DNA of 64,000 bases from an uncultured bacterium (GTDB lineage: Bacteria > Planctomycetota > UBA8108 > UBA1146). The position numbers and the translations under genes are program-made. The notes beneath the pieces were generated by a model. The model was given only the letters and a program-made list of their open reading frames with translations, had not been told where the DNA came from and ran no database searches. Shown piece by piece: positions 46,717-54,355 of the stretch; the first letter of the stretch is position 1, and each line of letters begins with the position of its first letter. The DNA is taken from contig CAJXMG010000011.1 of NCBI GenBank assembly GCA_913056395.1, forward strand, positions 21,752-85,751, in the 5' to 3' direction.

Positions 46717-47447
46717 CTTCGCCTCTTCCTCACAGCTATGTTTGATACAAACGGGGTTCTTTCTGGAAACAAATCGTTTCTGAAGACAGGAAACCCCTTT
46801 AAGAGCCATTGGGGACGGTCGCACGAGAACAGGGTCGCAGGAATCAAAAGAAATCGATCCAGACCCGTTTACGTGCCTCCTCGCAGGCATGGCATATTCT
46901 AGGTCAGTAAATACCCTCAAGCAATCAGATGCACCCAGAATTGGGCCTGTATAAACCCCTGTAAACAAACAACTTAGAAAGCCTGTTGAAAAACAAAAAA
47001 CCAACCCTCCAGGAGAATAATTAATTGTAATTGATAGAAAATTTCTCGGTCTAGCTCATCTACCCCTTTGTGAGTGTGGAAAACTCGGTTTTTGTATTTG
47101 TAAGTTCTTTAAATGCTTTTGTTTATGGTTTTCCTGCAGCCCCCTCTCTTGTGGAAAAATGGCTTCTTTCCGGTGTGGAGAAGGAAAACAGCAGAGGAGA
47201 AATCCACATCCCTAGATTTGCACGGCTCCAAACCCTGAATTTCTTCCCCTGTTGACGATCTTCTCCTCCTCCATTTGCGATCAGGTTTTCCACAGGTTGC
47301 TTTCAGTGATCAGGGAAGAGTTCTGATCCCCTATCAGCATCGCTTTTTGAAAGTTGGGAAGTTGAGTTGGGAGGTTGAAGGAGTGCCTGAGGAATGAATG
47401 CGCTGCTGGTGCAACAGGATGATACCGCAGGGAATCAACACCGCTTC
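46717..47447. other. Candidate chromosomal replication origin (oriC) between dnaA and dnaN
   Basis: 731 bp without a gene. It contains three exact matches to the DnaA-box consensus TTWTNCACA: 47075-47083 and 47150-47158 (both TGTGGAAAA, opposite strand) and 47286-47294 (TTTTCCACA), plus a one-mismatch copy at 47174-47182. A very AT-rich patch at 47018-47043 (ATTAATTGTAATTGATAG) could be the unwinding element. The region also must carry the dnaN promoter. Location beside dnaA and dnaN agrees with origins in many bacteria. GC-skew inversion was not computed. Confidence 0.75.
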
Positions 47448-48797
47448 TCACCCGAGGAGGGAGCTCTCCAGGGATTCCAGATCACGTCGCAAAGCTGAAT
47501 CCGAAGAAAGGGCTCCGCGGATCTTTTCGATGGAGTGCATGACAGTGGTGTGGTCGCGGCCTCCAAAGTGGTGGCCAATTTCTCCCAGTGAGCAATCCGT
47601 CAACCGACGACCCAGATACATCGAGACCTGACGCGGAAGAACGATGGAGCGGGTTCTGCGTGAAGAGCGAAGCTGCTCCGTGGTGACCGAGTAATATTCA
47701 CAGACCTTCTTCTCGATGGTGGCCAGGTCAATTCGTCGGGTTTCCTGTCCAAAAATTTCGTTCAACGCCATTTGCACGTTTTCAGGATTCGCCTCGATCC
47801 CCTCATGGCGAACCATGCTTTCGATGCGCAGCACTGCACCTTCAAGTTCGCGAACATTGTCCTTGATGCGACCGGCAATCTGTTCCACCACATCCGCTTC
47901 CAACATCAGTTCCCGTTGGTGCAGTTTTTGTTCAAGGATCGAAACACGTGTTTCAAGATCAGGTGTTTCCAGTTGTACAACCAACCCAAGCCTGAAGCGG
48001 GATCGCAGACGATCAGAGATTCCCTGAATGTCTTTGGGTGGCGCATCGGAAGTTAAAACGATCTGTTTTTCACGGTTGTAGATATCATTGAAGGTGTGGA
48101 AGAATTCCTCCTGGGTGCGCTCTTTCTCAGATAAAAACTGCACATCGTCGATCAACAGGGCATCCGCATTGCGGTAACGCTGGCGGAATTGGTCAATCTT
48201 CTGGGCGGTCAACGCTGCGATGAATTCATTGGTGAATGAAGCGCAGGAAGTCACGATGATGTTTCGGTATCCCTGATCCAAAAGCTGGTGACCAATCGCA
48301 TGGAGGAGATGGGTTTTCCCAAGTCCGACCGAACCATGAATGAAGTAGGGGTTGTAGGCTTGGCCCGGGTTTTCTGCCACAGCCAACGCGGCTGCCTGTG
48401 CGAGATGGTTTGAGGGGCCCGAAGTGAAGGCGTCAAAGGTGAATCCGGAACGAAGTCGGACCCCCTCTGCTTCAGCGGTTGTGACAGCCGCGTTGGACAT
48501 CGATTTTCGGACCGCCATCCCCGGTGCTTCAGAAGGTGGGGCTGTCTCTTTCCGACAGGCAAACCCGATCTTTTTCCCAGGGAGAATCTCCTCGAGGATG
48601 GAGCGCATGGAGGTTTCCCAGCGGCTGCGCAAGACTTCCAGCTGCGGCTCACTGGGGGCGATGACGCGGACGTGCCCTCCGGTGGATTCCAGGTGCACCC
48701 CTTCCAGCCAGACAGATTGTTCCACCTCGGGGATTTCCCGCTTCAACAGGTCGAGGAATTGAACCTCGTGCGACTTGTCTGCGGCGGGGGAGACCAT
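47448..48797 (-). CDS. dnaA: Chromosomal replication initiator protein DnaA
   Basis: 449 residues, ATG 48797 with AAGGA upstream. Domain I is N-terminal (FLDLLKREIPEVEQSVWLEG), then a short linker, AAA+ domain III with Walker A HGSVGLGKTHLLHA and Walker B DALLIDDVQFLSEK, and C-terminal DNA-binding domain IV with the signature GGRDHTTVMHSIEKIRG. It binds DnaA boxes and opens the origin. The adjacent intergenic segment carries matching boxes. Direction of transcription is toward dnaN, the common arrangement. Confidence 0.97.
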   Translation of the reverse strand: MVSPAADKSHEVQFLDLLKREIPEVEQSVWLEGVHLESTGGHVRVIAPSEPQLEVLRSRWETSMRSILEEILPGKKIGFACRKETAPPSEAPGMAVRKSMSNAAVTTAEAEGVRLRSGFTFDAFTSGPSNHLAQAAALAVAENPGQAYNPYFIHGSVGLGKTHLLHAIGHQLLDQGYRNIIVTSCASFTNEFIAALTAQKIDQFRQRYRNADALLIDDVQFLSEKERTQEEFFHTFNDIYNREKQIVLTSDAPPKDIQGISDRLRSRFRLGLVVQLETPDLETRVSILEQKLHQRELMLEADVVEQIAGRIKDNVRELEGAVLRIESMVRHEGIEANPENVQMALNEIFGQETRRIDLATIEKKVCEYYSVTTEQLRSSRRTRSIVLPRQVSMYLGRRLTDCSLGEIGHHFGGRDHTTVMHSIEKIRGALSSDSALRRDLESLESSLLG

Positions 48798-49161
48798 TGA
48801 ATTTCCTTCATTCCAGATAGGGAATTAATTTGGGGTTCAACTGGAGAGCGACATGGAGAGTACCGAACCGGAAGTGCCGGATGCAAGGACCTCTCAAGAG
48901 AGGTTTACTTGTGAACAGCGTAGACGTTGAGTAACATACCTTTTCTGTCATGTACAAAACGCTCTGTATCGCAATAGACACGATCAGGGCCACTCATCAT
49001 GAGAGTTGACGACGACACCCTGTGAAGTCTTCAGAATGTGAAATCTTCAGGCTGCGAATCTTCATGAGCAGTATTCCTGAATGGTATTCCTGAGACTTTG
49101 CGGCCCCCATATGTAGGGGTTTAACTGGGGGGCTTGTCGTCATAATCAGCTGATCGAGTGC
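48798..49161. other. Intergenic region between dnaA and tRNA-Ser
   Basis: 364 bp without a gene; divergent promoters for dnaA and the tRNA should lie here. Visible features are the inverted repeat ACCTCTCAAGAGAGGT at 48889-48904 and a short direct repeat TATTCCTGA near 49070-49095. No DnaA-box match was found by eye, which favours the other side of dnaA as origin. Confidence 0.4.
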
Positions 49162-49253
<92 letters not shown>

Positions 49254-49282
49254 ATCCCAGCCATCTGACATTCCGGCTCCCT

Positions 49283-49402
49283 GAGTCCCTGAGTCCCTGA
49301 GATCCTGAGATCCTGAGATCCTGAGTCCCTGAGATCCTGAGATCCTGAGTCCCTGAGTCCCTGAGTCCCTGAGATCCTGAGATCCTGAGATCCTGAGATC
49401 CT
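49283..49402. repeat. 8-bp tandem repeat array, 15 units of two variants
   Basis: Fifteen uninterrupted copies of GAG(T/A)(C/T)CCT: the variant GAGTCCCT occurs 6 times and GAGATCCT 9 times, interspersed in an order that suggests unequal duplication of blocks. A partial CTCCCT precedes and GAG follows. It starts 30 bp after tRNA-Ser. No coding function is supported, although the unit would read as an 8-residue periodic peptide in each frame. Confidence 0.9.
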
Positions 49403-49421
49403 GAGAAGCCCCAGGATTCGA

Positions 49422-49451
49422 TCACCTGATTCGTGTTCGGGATTGCTGCAT
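49422..49451 (-). other. Nine-residue open frame with strong ribosome site (possible gene remnant or leader)
   Basis: On the minus strand, AGGAGG lies 6 nt before ATG 49451, and the frame MQQSRTRIR ends at TGA. It lies 108 bp downstream of the palindrome at 49559-49573 and just before the 8-bp repeat array, which begins about 20 bp past the stop. It may be a leader peptide or, more probably, the start of a regulated gene whose body was lost. Support is limited to the ribosome site and the upstream operator-like sequence. Confidence 0.25.
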
Positions 49452-49558
49452 ATCTTCCTCCTGACCCTGTATTTAAGGGGGCTGATCCCCCGCTGCAGAC
49501 AACCAAACCACCCGCGCCTTCAGCCCACCCCAAAGGCTTATCCCCACCGCTTAATGAT

Positions 49559-49573
49559 AAATGATTATCATTT
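49559..49573. promoter_or_regulatory. Fur/Zur-like palindrome without a clear target gene
   Basis: AAATGATTATCATTT, a perfect palindrome around a central T, embedded in an AT-rich stretch (TTAATGATAAATGATTATCA precedes and overlaps it). It resembles Fur-type boxes (GATAATGATAATCATTATC) and shares the TGAT...ATCA core with the site at 54298-54315. It lies 76 bp past the end of merC on the minus strand. The next minus-strand start is only a 9-codon frame. Confidence 0.5.
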
Positions 49574-49648
49574 TTAATGTGTTTGTTGGAAGAGGCCTCC
49601 GGACGGGGTTGTGAGTCACCAAAACCATTAATTCTGACTAGAGACCGA

Positions 49649-50224
49649 TCACGAAACCCTGTTTTGGCAGGCCCCGGTTTCATTTTCACAACAGCGGCGG
49701 CCACAGCGCCGATTGCCCCAGTGAGCCACAATCAGAAAGCCGCTACCCATCACGGTGGCGACACCAGCCGGCGGCCAGTACAGGCTCATCTCCCCTGAAT
49801 TATCGGTGACGAGAGAGGGGCAGCAGTCGCAGGGTTCTTCTGCTTCTATAGACACAACATCGAGTGAATCCACATCGAGTGAATCAGCTGCGAGCTTATT
49901 GCTGTCAGCAGGAAGATAAGGCAGGGCACTTCCTGTCAGGATACAGGCAATCCCCACCAGGGCCGCAGCGGATACCCACTTCTGACGATGTTTGCGATAT
50001 CCATGGACGACTACAGTCAGCGCCATGGGCACCACCCAGATCGCCATGAGAGCGTGGGAAGCGGGGTGGGCCCAGATCTCCGCAAAGGCGGGGAGGGTCA
50101 GAAACAGCACCGGGGTAATCAGGCAATGGATGGCGCAAGCGGTGGAAGCGAGACCACCGATCCTGTCGAGACGATCGGAGTTGTTGGACCGGGAGACATC
50201 GTTGGTAGAAGTGGAAGGTTTCAT
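49649..50224 (-). CDS. MerC-domain membrane protein
   Basis: 191 residues from ATG 50224, with AGGA five bases upstream (the ATG at 50245 is inside the fur-like gene). The MerC domain covers about residues 22-110: IGGLASTACAIHCLITPVLF, holding the two Cys of the MerC motif, and four hydrophobic helices. Unusual extra metal-ligand candidates follow: EEPCDCCP and a C-terminal CGRRCCENETGAC tail. MerC imports mercury in mer operons, but no other mer gene is here. In this setting, beside a Fur-family regulator and a metal-like operator, transport or sensing of zinc, iron or another thiophilic metal is more plausible. Confidence 0.8.
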   Translation of the reverse strand: MKPSTSTNDVSRSNNSDRLDRIGGLASTACAIHCLITPVLFLTLPAFAEIWAHPASHALMAIWVVPMALTVVVHGYRKHRQKWVSAAALVGIACILTGSALPYLPADSNKLAADSLDVDSLDVVSIEAEEPCDCCPSLVTDNSGEMSLYWPPAGVATVMGSGFLIVAHWGNRRCGRRCCENETGACQNRVS

Positions 50225-50226
50225 TT

Positions 50227-50610
50227 CTATCCTGCCATCTTGCAATCGGCACAGAGTCCATAAAGCAGGATCTCGTGTCGCGTCATTTCAAATCCCTGCG
50301 GGAGCAGTTTCTCCAGGTTCTTCACACACCCCTCCACATCGTAGGCGCGGCTGCAAGTGGAGCACAAAAAGTGATGATGGTGCTGAAGCCCAGAGGATTC
50401 ATAACGCACGGAACCGGACTCCAGTTCCACAGGTACGAGCTCCCCATCTTCCACACCCTTCTTCAGCGAGCGGTAGACGGTGGCGATGCCGATACTGTTG
50501 AGCGATGGGTTCGATCGAAGATGTTCCCAGAGTTCATTGGCAGACATGGGTCCATCGGCGACGGCCAGCGCCTCGATCACCTGTTGATGTTTGCTTTTGT
50601 TCTCACTCAT
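50227..50610 (-). CDS. Fur-family metal-responsive repressor
   Basis: 127 residues, Fur/Zur/PerR family. The N-terminal winged helix has GIATVYRSLKKGVEDGEL; the metal region has LQHHHHFLCSTC and the C-terminal pair GLCADC, giving a CxxC...CxxC structural zinc site. The specific metal sensed cannot be told. It lies between the ABC permease genes (44 bp upstream) and merC (stop-to-start 2 bp), so it is part of the operon and likely acts on the palindrome at 54298-54315 that precedes it. Confidence 0.9.
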   Translation of the reverse strand: MSENKSKHQQVIEALAVADGPMSANELWEHLRSNPSLNSIGIATVYRSLKKGVEDGELVPVELESGSVRYESSGLQHHHHFLCSTCSRAYDVEGCVKNLEKLLPQGFEMTRHEILLYGLCADCKMAG

Positions 50611-50654
50611 GATTCAGTTCTCCAACAATGATGGCGTGATTTATCGACGATCGA

Positions 50655-52112
50655 TTACACCATACCTGTTTGACGTTCCCGAGCCCTTTTGTTCCTCGAA
50701 AGAAGAGCGGTCATGAAGATGGCCACCACACCGAGGGAAGCCCCCTGGATCAGGGGGGTCTGTTCAGGCGTCCTTCCGTGGCGACGCCAGTTTTCATGGG
50801 CAAACAGGGCTTCAAAAGCGGGTTTTTCGATGGGCTCCATTTTCCACTGAAGATCGATCAGCGACTCCAGACGTTTTTGAACAGCAGCGAGAATGTCGTT
50901 GCGGTGTGCACGGAAATTGATCGATTCGGTTCCCGCAAGAACGCACAGGGAGTTTTGGAAAACGTACGCCGGGTTGATCCAGCCAAAGAAGGAGACCGCC
51001 CCTTCCCTGACCGCTTCCCTTTTCGCAGTTTTTGCGGAGACCAGCGCCACCTCATCAAAGAAAGCAGCCTCACGGATCATGCGATCCATGCTCGACTGGT
51101 TGGCCCGGTCCGGTGTTTCAGTGGGAGGGCTGATCTGTGGCCGTGCTTCATAGAACGCCGGGGCATAGGTTTCCACTTCTCCCAGCAGGATTTCGTAGCG
51201 TTCAGCCCGCAGCACCGTCGTCAATTCACTGGCGTAGAGATTCGGCTGAACACTGCTGACCACCTGGCGCACTGCAGCGGGAACGAGGACACAGAAACTG
51301 ATCCACAAGCCGACCATCCACAATGCGGCGGTGGAGGAGCCGGTTCCTGCAGAGAGAACCGCAGCAAAGAGGAGCCCCCACAGAAGAACGTATCCCAGAG
51401 ATGCGAGGCTGAAGGTCTTCCACAATTCGAAGCTCTCTTCGAGAGCCCCGGTCCAGATTCCACCGACCACCAACAAAGTGCCCACGAGGATCAGTACCAC
51501 CAGAATCGGCAGGGAAACCCGCAGCAGCCACCATGCTTTTGGCGACGCGGTTTGGGTGCGAACCGTCCGCAGTATCCCCAGATCACGTTCCATGCTGGAG
51601 ACGTCAAACATCAACACCAGCAGGAGCAGGGGCATCAGATAAGCGAGGACGAAGGCGAGGTCAAAGTTGCCGGAGAGGAGCTTCTCCGCATTTCCCAAAG
51701 TAGAAGGGTCACTGGTACGGAATGGTTCCGCACCCATCGTTGCGGAGACCACTGCCCAGGTACTGCGAATATCAGAGAGGCCGATGGCGAGTGCTGCGAG
51801 AGGTTCCGGCTCCATGACCGCATGGGCGGAAGCATAGCGGTCCGCGTAGCGAATCGTGGTCACATCGATCCAGTCGCGGTCATCCGGGCCACTGACCTGA
51901 TCATCAAACCAGCCGATGGCTTCCGTTCTCCGGCTCTCATCGCGATTGGCCAGCTCCTTCAGTGTCTCTCGCCAGTCATTCACATGGTGCAAACCGGATG
52001 AGATGGCATAGAAACCGCAGAGCAGAAACACCACCATTGCCGCGAGACGCATCGGTGAGCGACCCAGTCTCTGTATCTCAAATCGGACGAGGTTGAAAAA
52101 GAGGGCGATCAT
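50655..52112 (-). CDS. ABC-2 type transporter permease (DUF3526-like)
   Basis: 485 residues: an N-terminal helix, a large extracytoplasmic loop, then a cluster of membrane helices (LAFVLAYLMPLLLLVLMFDV; LPILVVLILVGTLLVVGGIW), a further extracytoplasmic segment and a last helix. This is the layout of the DUF3526-type permeases that pair with CcmA/NosF-like ATPases. The start overlaps the stop of the first permease by 4 bp. Together with that gene and the ATPase it would form a heterodimeric exporter or lipid/substrate extrusion machine. Confidence 0.82.
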   Translation of the reverse strand: MIALFFNLVRFEIQRLGRSPMRLAAMVVFLLCGFYAISSGLHHVNDWRETLKELANRDESRRTEAIGWFDDQVSGPDDRDWIDVTTIRYADRYASAHAVMEPEPLAALAIGLSDIRSTWAVVSATMGAEPFRTSDPSTLGNAEKLLSGNFDLAFVLAYLMPLLLLVLMFDVSSMERDLGILRTVRTQTASPKAWWLLRVSLPILVVLILVGTLLVVGGIWTGALEESFELWKTFSLASLGYVLLWGLLFAAVLSAGTGSSTAALWMVGLWISFCVLVPAAVRQVVSSVQPNLYASELTTVLRAERYEILLGEVETYAPAFYEARPQISPPTETPDRANQSSMDRMIREAAFFDEVALVSAKTAKREAVREGAVSFFGWINPAYVFQNSLCVLAGTESINFRAHRNDILAAVQKRLESLIDLQWKMEPIEKPAFEALFAHENWRRHGRTPEQTPLIQGASLGVVAIFMTALLSRNKRARERQTGMV

Positions 52113-53542
52113 CGGCTGCCCCCCACAATCGGAATGCGTCCGGTCCCGATCTGCAAAAGCCCCGCAGAAAAGATGACCCAGATCAGCAGCGACAGCGCCT
52201 CGGGCCAGCGATGTCCCAGGGCGAAATCAACGCTTTGAGGTTCGAACTCAAAGTCGGAAAGGGTCGCATAATCGATTTTTTCACGACTCCAGCGCCCATT
52301 TTCCTGACGTGTTCCGGCTTTGGCATCGAGGTCATTGAGGATGCGGATCAGGTCGCGGCGGTAGTTTTCAGCCTGACGCTGAAACTGGGCATCGTGGAAC
52401 TGGTCCGTTCCGGCAAAGGCCATGCTCAAGCCTCTGGCAGCGAGGAAAGGATCCAGGAAGGAGACCGCCTGCACGACTCCGATCTGTTTGCGCACCGTTT
52501 CATGACGGCGGCCGAAGTGCACATCCCAAACCTGGTTGCCGTATTCCTCGTCCTTTTGCATCAGGATGCCGCCCAGATTGACGGGAAGGTCGCTGACCTT
52601 TTCCACGCCGTACTCTTCGAGGACTTCCTGACGAACCACATTGCGACGCTCATCACGAGGGTTGTGCCCATCGAGACCTTTTGATCGGTCCTCGGCCATC
52701 TCGTCTTCAAAGGTGACCTGGGACTTGAGTGGGAACAGTTGTGAACTGAACTCCGCCGTGATTCTGGGAAGGACGACAGAAGTCACCAACCAGCCGATGG
52801 TCAGAATCATCAATGCGCTGCGGGAATCGGCGACCCTGGCAGAGATCCAGACCGAAAGCAGAACAACGATCAGAAGGTAAAGAGAGTGGGAGCTGCCGAA
52901 CAGCAACAATCGAGTCTTGATATCCGTGGTAAGGGGTTCACCACTGAGCTGATCAATGACCACATGGGACACCATCAGCGCTCCCACCAACAGCAAGGAA
53001 AGGAACCAGTAAGCGAGAGATTTCCCCCAGAGTATGGAGCGCAAGGACACACCCTGAGCCACGAGAACCCGCAGCAACCCTGTCTCTCGATCACGGGACA
53101 CCGAAGAAAATGCAGAGAATGCCAGCAGCAGCGGAACCAGCAGGGACAGGATCGTTCCCGCATCAAAGGCTCCGAGGCGAATCAGCGAACTCCACGACCC
53201 GGCGTCCGAATGGGAGGGCGGGTTTTGCGCGTGGGCTTCGACGCGCACCACTTTCCCGGTGAAGGGCATGACCCCTGAATCAAGGGTCGAAAGCGGGCTG
53301 CTCGGCTTGTAGACGTAACTGCCATAGTGACCTACACCATGGGCAGAGAGCCCATCGATGGCTTCCCATTGTTGGCGGGAAAGTTCCATCGCCGCCTCGC
53401 GCCCTGTCTTTGCACTGCGCTGGCTCTCTGCCCCGATCCACGTCGACAGGATGAGAGTGGCCAGTGCCAGAGCGACCAGCGCCAACAGGCGTCCGTCACT
53501 GCGAATCGAACGCAGTTCCATCCACAACAATTTGATGATCAC
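52109..53542 (-). CDS. ABC-2 type transporter permease (DUF3526-like), first of pair
   Basis: 477 residues with the same plan as the next permease: helix at 23-38, an extracytoplasmic domain (the QQWEAIDGLSAHGVGHYGSY stretch is typical of the family), a membrane block from about residue 130 (ILSLLVPLLLAFSAFSSVSRDRETGLLRVL), another soluble segment, and a C-terminal helix (ALSLLIWVIFSAGLLQIG). ATGA overlap with both ATPase and second permease. Direction of transport and substrate are unknown; family clusters often sit beside metal-regulated or TonB genes. Confidence 0.82.
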   Translation of the reverse strand: MIIKLLWMELRSIRSDGRLLALVALALATLILSTWIGAESQRSAKTGREAAMELSRQQWEAIDGLSAHGVGHYGSYVYKPSSPLSTLDSGVMPFTGKVVRVEAHAQNPPSHSDAGSWSSLIRLGAFDAGTILSLLVPLLLAFSAFSSVSRDRETGLLRVLVAQGVSLRSILWGKSLAYWFLSLLLVGALMVSHVVIDQLSGEPLTTDIKTRLLLFGSSHSLYLLIVVLLSVWISARVADSRSALMILTIGWLVTSVVLPRITAEFSSQLFPLKSQVTFEDEMAEDRSKGLDGHNPRDERRNVVRQEVLEEYGVEKVSDLPVNLGGILMQKDEEYGNQVWDVHFGRRHETVRKQIGVVQAVSFLDPFLAARGLSMAFAGTDQFHDAQFQRQAENYRRDLIRILNDLDAKAGTRQENGRWSREKIDYATLSDFEFEPQSVDFALGHRWPEALSLLIWVIFSAGLLQIGTGRIPIVGGSR

Positions 53543-54246
53543 GATCCGGACTCCATCTGTTTGAGGTAGATGGCTTCCAGATCATTGGCAGAGAGTGAAG
53601 CCGGATCGATTTCCTGAACCAGCTTGCCTCCCTGGACGATGACCACCCGGTCACAGGACTCCTTGGCCCGGAAGAGATCGTGGGTCGCCATCAGGACAGC
53701 GGCACCTTCGTCCGCCACCTTGCGCACCAGCATCGACAGTTCATGACTGGCATGGGGGTCGAGTCCCGAAGCGGGTTCATCGAGGATCAGCGCCCGAGCG
53801 TTCTTGGAGGTGGCGATGGCGATGCCGACCTTTTGACGCATTCCCTTGGAGAAGGTGGAAACGCGCCGGTGGATTGCCTCTGGAGCGAGGCCGCAGTGAA
53901 CCAATTTCCGCGCCATTTCATCCCGGGGGATCTTCAACCCTGCCAGGGAGGAGAAGTGCTGCAGGTTCTCCATAGCGCTCAAAAACGGGTAAAGAGCCAC
54001 ATTTTCGGGGATGTACCCAAGGCGGCTGCGGGCTTCGTCAGGATTCTTTACGACGTCGACTCCGTCGATGACCACCGATCCGGAATCGGGCTTCAAAAAG
54101 CCCGCCAACAGGTGGATCGTCGTCGTTTTGCCGGCGCCATTGGGCCCCAAAAGGCCGAGAACCTCCCCAGGCTCGACGGTCAGGGTCAATGCCTGAAGCG
54201 CTTGCGTCGAACCGTACGACTTGCTGACAGCTTGTGTTGCGATCAT
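53539..54246 (-). CDS. ABC transporter ATPase (CcmA/NosF-like)
   Basis: 235 residues from ATG 54246 (GAGG six bases upstream; a longer in-frame start runs through the operator). Motifs are Walker A GLLGPNGAGKTTT, signature STFSKGMRQKVGIA, Walker B ALILDEPASGLDPHASHE, and switch-His MATHDLFRAKE. It powers the two downstream permeases. It is first in a five-gene minus-strand operon: ATPase, permease, permease, Fur-family regulator, MerC-domain protein. The palindromic operator at 54298-54315 lies 52 bp before the start. Confidence 0.92.
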   Translation of the reverse strand: MIATQAVSKSYGSTQALQALTLTVEPGEVLGLLGPNGAGKTTTIHLLAGFLKPDSGSVVIDGVDVVKNPDEARSRLGYIPENVALYPFLSAMENLQHFSSLAGLKIPRDEMARKLVHCGLAPEAIHRRVSTFSKGMRQKVGIAIATSKNARALILDEPASGLDPHASHELSMLVRKVADEGAAVLMATHDLFRAKESCDRVVIVQGGKLVQEIDPASLSANDLEAIYLKQMESGS

Positions 54247-54297
54247 GAAGGCCTCTACAGACTCTTTGGGACAGAATTTATGCGTCGATAGTCGTGT

Positions 54298-54315
54298 ATG
54301 ATAATTGATTATCAT
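54298..54315. promoter_or_regulatory. Perfect Fur/Zur-like operator upstream of ABC/Fur/MerC operon
   Basis: ATGATAATTGATTATCAT: 8-bp perfect arms ATGATAAT/ATTATCAT with a 2-bp spacer. The arms match the 7-1-7 Fur half-site TGATAAT/ATTATCA apart from the 2-bp spacing. It lies 52 bp upstream of the ATPase start, the right position for a repressor site over the promoter, in an operon that encodes its own Fur-family regulator. Confidence 0.7.
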
Positions 54316-54355
54316 GCTGTGTCAAATCAATCGCCCGCCGAAGTAGACAGATTGT

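Noticed and set aside
48798..49161. Origin on the far side of dnaA
   Set aside because: No DnaA-box match found by eye, whereas the dnaA-dnaN interval has three.
49283..49402. CRISPR array
   Set aside because: Units are only 8 bp and contiguous, with no spacers and no cas genes nearby.
49649..50224. Mercury-resistance (mer) operon
   Set aside because: Only a MerC-domain gene is present; merA, merT, merP and merR are absent and the local regulator is Fur-family.
50670..52001. 443-codon plus-strand frame opposite an ABC permease
   Set aside because: Antisense shadow with a biased composition and no ribosome site.
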